A DNA stretch of 64,000 nt from JAICWP01 sp035278025. GTDB taxonomy: Bacteria; Acidobacteriota; Terriglobia; Terriglobales; Acidobacteriaceae. Positions 59,929 to 64,000 of the stretch are shown one piece after another. A program made the translations under genes and the position numbers. The DNA lies in contig DATEJK010000168.1 of assembly GCA_035278025.1 (NCBI GenBank), positions 1-64,000 on the forward strand. Reading direction: 5' to 3'. A model generated the notes under the pieces. The model saw nothing but the letters and a program-made list of their open reading frames with translations. It made no database searches and was not told the DNA's origin. The stretch's first letter is position 1; each line of letters opens with the position of its first letter.

Positions 59929-60396
59929 ATTGCAGTTTTCCAGGCAGTCACGCCCGAACACCTGGCGCAAACCCGCACGCTGTTTCTTGAGTACGCTTCC
60001 TCGCTCGGTTTCAGCCTGTGCTTCCAGGGCTTCGAGCAGGAAATGGCCGGCCTGCCCGGAGATTACGCTCCACCGCAAGGGCGCCTGCTATTGGCGCGCC
60101 TGGGCCAGGAATCAGTGGGCTGCGTCGCCCTGCACCCGCTGGAGCCGGGCACCTGCGAAATGAAGCGTCTCTATGTACGGCCGCAGTTTCGCGGCCACGG
60201 AGTGGGCAAGGCGCTGCTGAACACGGTGCTCGCTGAAGCCCGCGCTATCGGTTACCGGCGCATGCGTCTGGACAGTGTCGAGCCGGTCATGCAAGATGCT
60301 GTCCGCATGTACCGCGCCTATGGCTTTCGTGAGATCGCGCCTTACCGGGAAAACCCGATTGCAGGCGCGCTGTATATGGAGTTGATTTTGGATTGA
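59929..60396 (+). CDS. GNAT N-acetyltransferase with no standard start codon
   Basis: Homology-like sequence runs from about 59929 (IAVFQAVTPEHLAQTRTLFL, then EYASSLGFSLCFQGFEQE) through MKRLYVRPQFRGHGVGKALL (acetyl-CoA loop) to the stop at 60396. The first ATG in frame is at 60043, which would drop the N-terminal strand and helix. No ATG, GTG or TTG lies between 59905 and 60043 in frame; ATT at 59929 is the only plausible non-standard start. Translation may couple to fabG, whose stop is 23 bases upstream. A lost start or an indel in the sequence are alternatives. Confidence 0.75.
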   Translation: MAVFQAVTPEHLAQTRTLFLEYASSLGFSLCFQGFEQEMAGLPGDYAPPQGRLLLARLGQESVGCVALHPLEPGTCEMKRLYVRPQFRGHGVGKALLNTVLAEARAIGYRRMRLDSVEPVMQDAVRMYRAYGFREIAPYRENPIAGALYMELILD

Positions 60397-60423
60397 GTAA
60401 TTGTGTAATTGAGTAATTGTGTA
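60392..60423. repeat. 16-bp tandem repeat at the GNAT gene end
   Basis: ATTGAGTAATTGTGTA occurs twice without a mismatch, starting inside the GNAT stop region. Related words lie at 14228-14250 and 14505-14526. It is AT-rich and lies in the untranslated gap before the hydrolase gene; function unknown. Confidence 0.9.
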
Positions 60424-60473
60424 AATTGGCGCAATTAATTTTCAATTCCATGATTTCTGCCGCAAGGAGCCTC

Positions 60474-61214
60474 ATGAAGATCTGCGTCGTGCTGCTCATG
60501 TTGTTCATCGCCGCCGCCTCCTTCGCCGCCACCGAAAAAACCGTTTCTTACAAGAGCGGCGACGAAACCGTTCACGGCGTTCTCTATACCCCTGCGGGCA
60601 AGGGGCCGTTTCCCGCCCTGGTCGTGATTCATGAATGGTGGGGCCTGGTGCCCTGGGTGAAGGAGCAGGCGGCCAAGCTTGCCGACCAGGGCTACGTCAC
60701 GCTGGCGGTTGATCTCTACCGCGGCAAGTCCGCGGATAATCCCGAAACCGCGCACGAGCTGATGCGCGGCCTGCCCGAGGACCGCGCCAACCGCGACTTG
60801 CTGGCGGCGGTAGGGTTCCTGAAATCGCAGAAGAAGGTTAACCCGGCGAAGATCGGTTCCATCGGCTGGTGCATGGGCGGCGGCTACTCGCTCGACCTGG
60901 CTATTGCCGACCCCACTCTCGCCGCCGCCGTCATCAACTACGGCCACTTGGCCACCGACCCCGCCCGCATCCAGCAGATCCACGCGCCCATCCTAGGCCT
61001 GTTTGGGGGGCAGGACAAAGGCATACCACCCACTGACGTGCGTAAGTTTGAACAGGATATGAAGCAAATGGGCAAGAAGATAGACGTCACCATTTATGCC
61101 GATGCCGGTCACGCCTTCGAAAATCCCAACAACAAGACCGGCTACCGGGCAGAGGATGCCGCCGATGCCTGGAAGCGCACGGTGGAATTTCTGGACGCGA
61201 CGCTCAAAAAATAG
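60474..61214 (+). CDS. Exported dienelactone hydrolase family protein
   Basis: A 246-residue alpha/beta hydrolase with a signal peptide (MKICVVLLMLFIAAASFA). The nucleophile is Cys in GSIGWCMGGGYSLDL, as in dienelactone hydrolase; HEWWGLVPWVKEQA carries the conserved Glu, and the acid/base pair is in FGGQDKG and ADAGHAFENP. It hydrolyses small esters or lactones in the periplasm. AAGGAG lies four bases before the chosen ATG. Confidence 0.9.
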   Translation: MKICVVLLMLFIAAASFAATEKTVSYKSGDETVHGVLYTPAGKGPFPALVVIHEWWGLVPWVKEQAAKLADQGYVTLAVDLYRGKSADNPETAHELMRGLPEDRANRDLLAAVGFLKSQKKVNPAKIGSIGWCMGGGYSLDLAIADPTLAAAVINYGHLATDPARIQQIHAPILGLFGGQDKGIPPTDVRKFEQDMKQMGKKIDVTIYADAGHAFENPNNKTGYRAEDAADAWKRTVEFLDATLKK

Positions 61215-61364
61215 GCTCCTCGTTCACTTGGCGATCGCGTGGTGGAACAGGCAAACTCCTAATAGTGGCTACTGACTACTTTTTTAAATTCTGCTTGCCA
61301 GACGGTACTACTCTGGTTACTATGCATTCACCCCCGAACCGGAATTTTTCAGGCTGCGCCCACC

Positions 61365-61715
61365 ATGAACATCGGCGAGACGATTCGCAATCTTCGGCTG
61401 CACAAAGGCATGTCACAAGGCGACATTGAGAAGCGCACCGGATTGCTGCGCTGTTACCTTTCGCGGGTGGAAAATGGCCACACCATCCCTTCGCTCGACA
61501 CCCTGGCCAAGATTGCCACCGCCATGGAAGTTCCGCTGTCCCAGTTCTTCAGCGATTCCAACCACGATAATGGTTCCAAGCCGCTGCCCCAGCTTACCGA
61601 TGATGAGGTGCGCTTCCTTACCCAGATCCGGCGTTACTCTTCTTCGCTGAACGACAGCGACCGCAAGCTGGTGCTGGCCATGGTCAAGAAAATGGCCGCC
61701 ACGGCGGGAAAATAG
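61365..61715 (+). CDS. XRE-family transcriptional regulator
   Basis: A 116-residue protein. Residues 5-60 are an XRE helix-turn-helix (IRNLRLHKGMSQGDIEKRTG, then SRVENGHTIPSLDTLAKIA). Residues about 70-110 (TDDEVRFLTQIRRYSSSLND) are a helical extension common in acidobacterial copies. There is no metabolite domain, so it may act as a simple repressor or hub regulator. Target genes are not evident from the neighbourhood. Confidence 0.9.
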   Translation: MNIGETIRNLRLHKGMSQGDIEKRTGLLRCYLSRVENGHTIPSLDTLAKIATAMEVPLSQFFSDSNHDNGSKPLPQLTDDEVRFLTQIRRYSSSLNDSDRKLVLAMVKKMAATAGK

Positions 61716-61764
61716 GCGCTGGGGGCGCCGCCTCCAATCACCAAAAATTTTGAAGGGCTGATGG

Positions 61765-62682
61765 CTAATTCCCAGGGGCTGGCCTGGTCGCCTCCGCCTG
61801 CTCGTGGGCGTGATAGCTGGAGCGCACCAGCGGCCCCGATTCGACGTGACGAAAGCCGAAACGCAACGCTTCCTGTTTGAGGTGCAGGAACTCCTCAGGC
61901 GTGTAAAAGCGGGCGATGGGCAGGTGGTCGCGCGAGGGCCGCAGGTACTGGCCTACTGTCAGGATATCCACCCCGCGGCTTCCCAGGTCGCGGAAAACCT
62001 CCACCAGTTCCGTCATTTCTTCGCCCAAGCCGACCATCACTCCTGACTTGGTGATCATGCGGGGAGAAAACTTCTTGGCGTTCTCCAGCAGCTTCAGAGT
62101 GCGCTGGTAGCGCGCGCCAGAGCGGACCGCGCGGTAGAGTCGAGGCACCGTCTCAGTGTTGTGATTGAGTATGTCGGGGCGGGCAGCGAGCACGATCTTC
62201 AGCGCTTCATCGAGTCCCTGAAAATCGGGAATCAGAACTTCCACCCGGCAATCCGGGGTGAGCTTGCGGATTTCTTCGATGGTCTGGGCAAAAATGCGCG
62301 CTCCGCCCAGGTTGTCATCATCACGGTTCACGCTGGTCACAACCGCATGTTTCAGGCCTAGAGTTGCCACCGCTTCGGCGACACGGCGCGGTTCATCCCA
62401 GTCCAGCGCTCCAGGCTTGCCCTTGGGCACGGCGCAAAAGCCGCAGCGCCGGGTGCAGATATCGCCCAGCAGCATGAAGGTGGCAGTGCGGTGGTTCCAG
62501 CACTCGCCGATGTTGGGGCACTGCGCCGACTCGCACACCGTGTGCAGGCCCAGTCCGCGGGCCAGGCTCTTCAGATTGTGGTAGTTCTCGCCCACGGGAG
62601 CGCGGGCGCGCAGCCATTGCGGCTTAGGCAGCGGCCGCTGCGGCGCAAGGCTGATCTGGACCAGTTCGGCGGAAGAGCCCAT
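61765..62682 (-). CDS. lipA: Lipoyl synthase
   Basis: A 305-residue radical SAM enzyme with both clusters: auxiliary CESAQCPNIGEC (Cys50, 55, 61) and SAM cluster CTRRCGFC (Cys76, 80, 83). The C-terminal RSSYHAHEQ includes the Ser that ligates the auxiliary cluster. It inserts two sulfurs into octanoyl-protein to form lipoate. lipB is not in the window. Start ATG at 62682; an upstream GTG would add two residues. Confidence 0.96.
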   Translation of the reverse strand: MGSSAELVQISLAPQRPLPKPQWLRARAPVGENYHNLKSLARGLGLHTVCESAQCPNIGECWNHRTATFMLLGDICTRRCGFCAVPKGKPGALDWDEPRRVAEAVATLGLKHAVVTSVNRDDDNLGGARIFAQTIEEIRKLTPDCRVEVLIPDFQGLDEALKIVLAARPDILNHNTETVPRLYRAVRSGARYQRTLKLLENAKKFSPRMITKSGVMVGLGEEMTELVEVFRDLGSRGVDILTVGQYLRPSRDHLPIARFYTPEEFLHLKQEALRFGFRHVESGPLVRSSYHAHEQAEATRPAPGN

Positions 62683-62753
62683 TACCACCCTATTTTACAC
62701 AGCCAAAGTTCTGTGGGCATAGCCGAGGGCGGCGGCTGTCCTCACGGGAGCAG

Positions 62754-63119
62754 CTACAGGGTGTGCAGGTATGCCAGCAAGTTCTTGATCTGCTGCGGTG
62801 TCAACACATTCCCGAATGCCGGCATGTGGGCTTTGCCGTACTGCACCACCTCGGTGACACGGTCCTCATTGGCAGGCAGCCCGCTGGGCAGGTACTGCTT
62901 CTTGAACATGTGTTCCAGGCTGGGGCCCTGCAGGTCCTTGGAAGAGTATGCCTCGTGGCAGCGGGCGCAGGAGTAGTCGAAAACCCGGCGGCCGGCCGCC
63001 TGCTGCGGGTTGAGCCCAAGCTCAGCGTCACTTTTGCGCCGCTGCACGTCACAGCCGGCAAGGAAACCCAGTAGCAGGGCCGAGGAGCAGATCAGAAGTA
63101 CGGTTCTCAATGAGTGCAC
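62754..63119 (-). CDS. Lipoprotein cytochrome c
   Basis: A 121-residue mono-haem cytochrome from a GTG start. The signal peptide ends in a lipobox (LLGFLAGC, Cys23). Haem binding is CARCH (51-55) and the distal methionine is likely in HMPAFGNVL. The C-terminal helix TPQQIKNLLAYLHTL is typical. It is an electron carrier anchored at the periplasmic membrane face. It is divergent from the DUF488 gene with only 31 bases between, and an upstream start would overlap that gene. Confidence 0.82.
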   Translation of the reverse strand: MHSLRTVLLICSSALLLGFLAGCDVQRRKSDAELGLNPQQAAGRRVFDYSCARCHEAYSSKDLQGPSLEHMFKKQYLPSGLPANEDRVTEVVQYGKAHMPAFGNVLTPQQIKNLLAYLHTL

Positions 63120-63150
63120 CTGGAAAACGTACAATAATAGAGCAAAGGCG

Positions 63151-63582
63151 ATGGCGGTCGCAGTCAAACGCGTTTACGAGAAGCCGGTGCGCGCCGACGG
63201 CGCCCGCGTGCTGGTGGACCGCCTGTGGCCGCGAGGAGTGCGCAAGCAAGCGGTCCACGCCTGGTTGAAGGATCTGGCCCCCTCCAACGAGTTGCGCCGC
63301 TGGTTTCACGCCCGTCCTCAGCACTGGGATACGTTCCGCCGGCGTTATCTCAAGGAGCTGGCGGGCGAATCGGCAGCTGGCGCGTTAGAAGAGCTCTACC
63401 GCCTGGCCGAGACGCGCAGCAAGCTAACCCTCCTGTTCGCCTCGCGCGACCTCGAGCACAATAACGCGGTTGTGCTCAAGCAGTTGCTGGACGGCATGCG
63501 CAAGCCGCCCACCGGCACCGGCCCGGCGGCTGCGGCCGCCATGCCTGGACGGCAACGGGCGCGGGCCCGGCGGCCAAGATGA
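63151..63582 (+). CDS. DUF488 family protein
   Basis: A 143-residue protein: VKRVYEKPVRADGARVLVDRLWPRGVRK is the DUF488 hallmark, followed by LKDLAPSNELRRWFHARPQHWDTFRRRY and a final KLTLLFASRDLEHNNAVVLKQLL. Family function is not established, although it is widespread and often single-gene. The C-terminus carries an extra Ala/Pro/Arg-rich tail. It overlaps the start of the next gene (ATGA). Confidence 0.88.
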   Translation: MAVAVKRVYEKPVRADGARVLVDRLWPRGVRKQAVHAWLKDLAPSNELRRWFHARPQHWDTFRRRYLKELAGESAAGALEELYRLAETRSKLTLLFASRDLEHNNAVVLKQLLDGMRKPPTGTGPAAAAAMPGRQRARARRPR

Positions 63583-64000
63583 TTCTTCACCCCATCGGCC
63601 TGGCAGCGCCCGCCGGCTCCGAAATTCTTCCTGCATGGAAAGCGGTGGCCGCGGCTCAGAAGCAGAGCGCGCCCGCGTGGTGGGTGGTGGCGCAGCCAGA
63701 TCATGCGGCCCTGGCAGGAGATCTGGCTGCACAGTTTGCCGCGCCCGGCTTTCAGATTTCTGACCGCGAAGTGGTGCAAGCCATTGCCCTGCACGATGCG
63801 GGCTGGGCCAAATACGACGGAGGTGGCGAGGCGGGCGGTGGCCAAAACACAACGCCCCGGTTGCTGTGCGATACCTCAGGGCGTCCGCTCTCTTTCCTTC
63901 AGGCGCCGGTGGTGATGTTCGTGGAAGCCTGGAGCGCCTCCATTCGCTGCGCGGAAGAGAAAGCCGGCGCAATCGGCGGGCTGATGGTCAGCGGCCACTT
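63579..64000 (+). CDS. DUF3891 family protein (partial, cut by window edge)
   Basis: About 140 residues are visible before the window ends. APAWWVVAQPDHAALAGDLAAQF and ALHDAGWAKYD resemble DUF3891, a metal-dependent HD-like helical family of unknown function with conserved His/Asp residues. The ATG overlaps the stop of the DUF488 gene, so the two are probably co-translated. The C-terminus is missing. Confidence 0.78.
   Translation, partial: MILHPIGLAAPAGSEILPAWKAVAAAQKQSAPAWWVVAQPDHAALAGDLAAQFAAPGFQISDREVVQAIALHDAGWAKYDGGGEAGGGQNTTPRLLCDTSGRPLSFLQAPVVMFVEAWSASIRCAEEKAGAIGGLMVSGH

Overview
The window is high-GC bacterial chromosome, and its gene content best fits an Acidobacteriota genome (Terriglobia / Koribacter-like). 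The reasons are secreted proteins with carboxypeptidase-regulatory domains, a TonB receptor behind a Cys/His-rich exported peptide, a kinase-TPR protein, two S1-domain proteins, a Tat-exported PLP enzyme and a PQQ dehydrogenase. The phylum is inferred from content; no rRNA is present to prove it.

Layout. 1-8.4 kb: PRC-barrel and HIT proteins, rpsA with a clear promoter and terminator, two small secreted proteins, a LysW-like zinc protein, and molybdenum-cofactor genes (mog, moaC, moeA) with a response regulator overlapping mog and moaC. 8.6-18 kb: a PilT/PilU-type ATPase, a TPR protein, the preQ0 genes queC-queE-queD, a DinG-type helicase and the GTPase der, whose linker contains an in-frame 27-bp tandem repeat. 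18-23.3 kb: a Cys/His-rich exported peptide, a TonB receptor and three thiol-redox genes: a DsbA-like protein, a peroxiredoxin with an in-frame TGA exactly at the peroxidatic cysteine (candidate selenoprotein with a SECIS-like hairpin), and a bacterial homologue of iodothyronine deiodinases. 23.4-31 kb: Gfo/Idh/MocA oxidoreductase, a second S1 protein, a phosphoesterase lipoprotein, a PIG-L deacetylase and a stress-type protein.

31-38.3 kb is an island. It is bracketed by 209-bp direct repeats (13 mismatches) of the 3' end of the stress-type gene, next to a tRNA-CAU. It carries a three-domain exported RidA protein, a Tat-exported SelA-like PLP enzyme, a secreted bicupin, a DUF4380 (mutarotase-like) protein and a PQQ dehydrogenase with a lanthanide-type Asp pair. 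I infer a periplasmic pathway for an amino sugar or hydroxy-amino acid.

38.6-64 kb: kdsB, an M48 protease, a mannose/GDP-mannose set (phosphohexomutase, manC, manA), an aminotransferase, coaD, a Ser/Thr kinase-TPR protein, recA with operator-like repeats and DnaA-box-like sites upstream, a double-length ThyX with its signature motif split between halves, TreT with DUF5752, a cation/proton antiporter, fabG, a GNAT protein without a normal start codon, dienelactone hydrolase, an XRE regulator, lipA, a lipoprotein cytochrome c, DUF488 and a truncated DUF3891 gene.

The observations I rate highest are the putative selenocysteine peroxiredoxin beside the deiodinase-like gene, and the repeat-flanked island. 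The split-motif ThyX, the repeat inside der and the recA upstream region follow.
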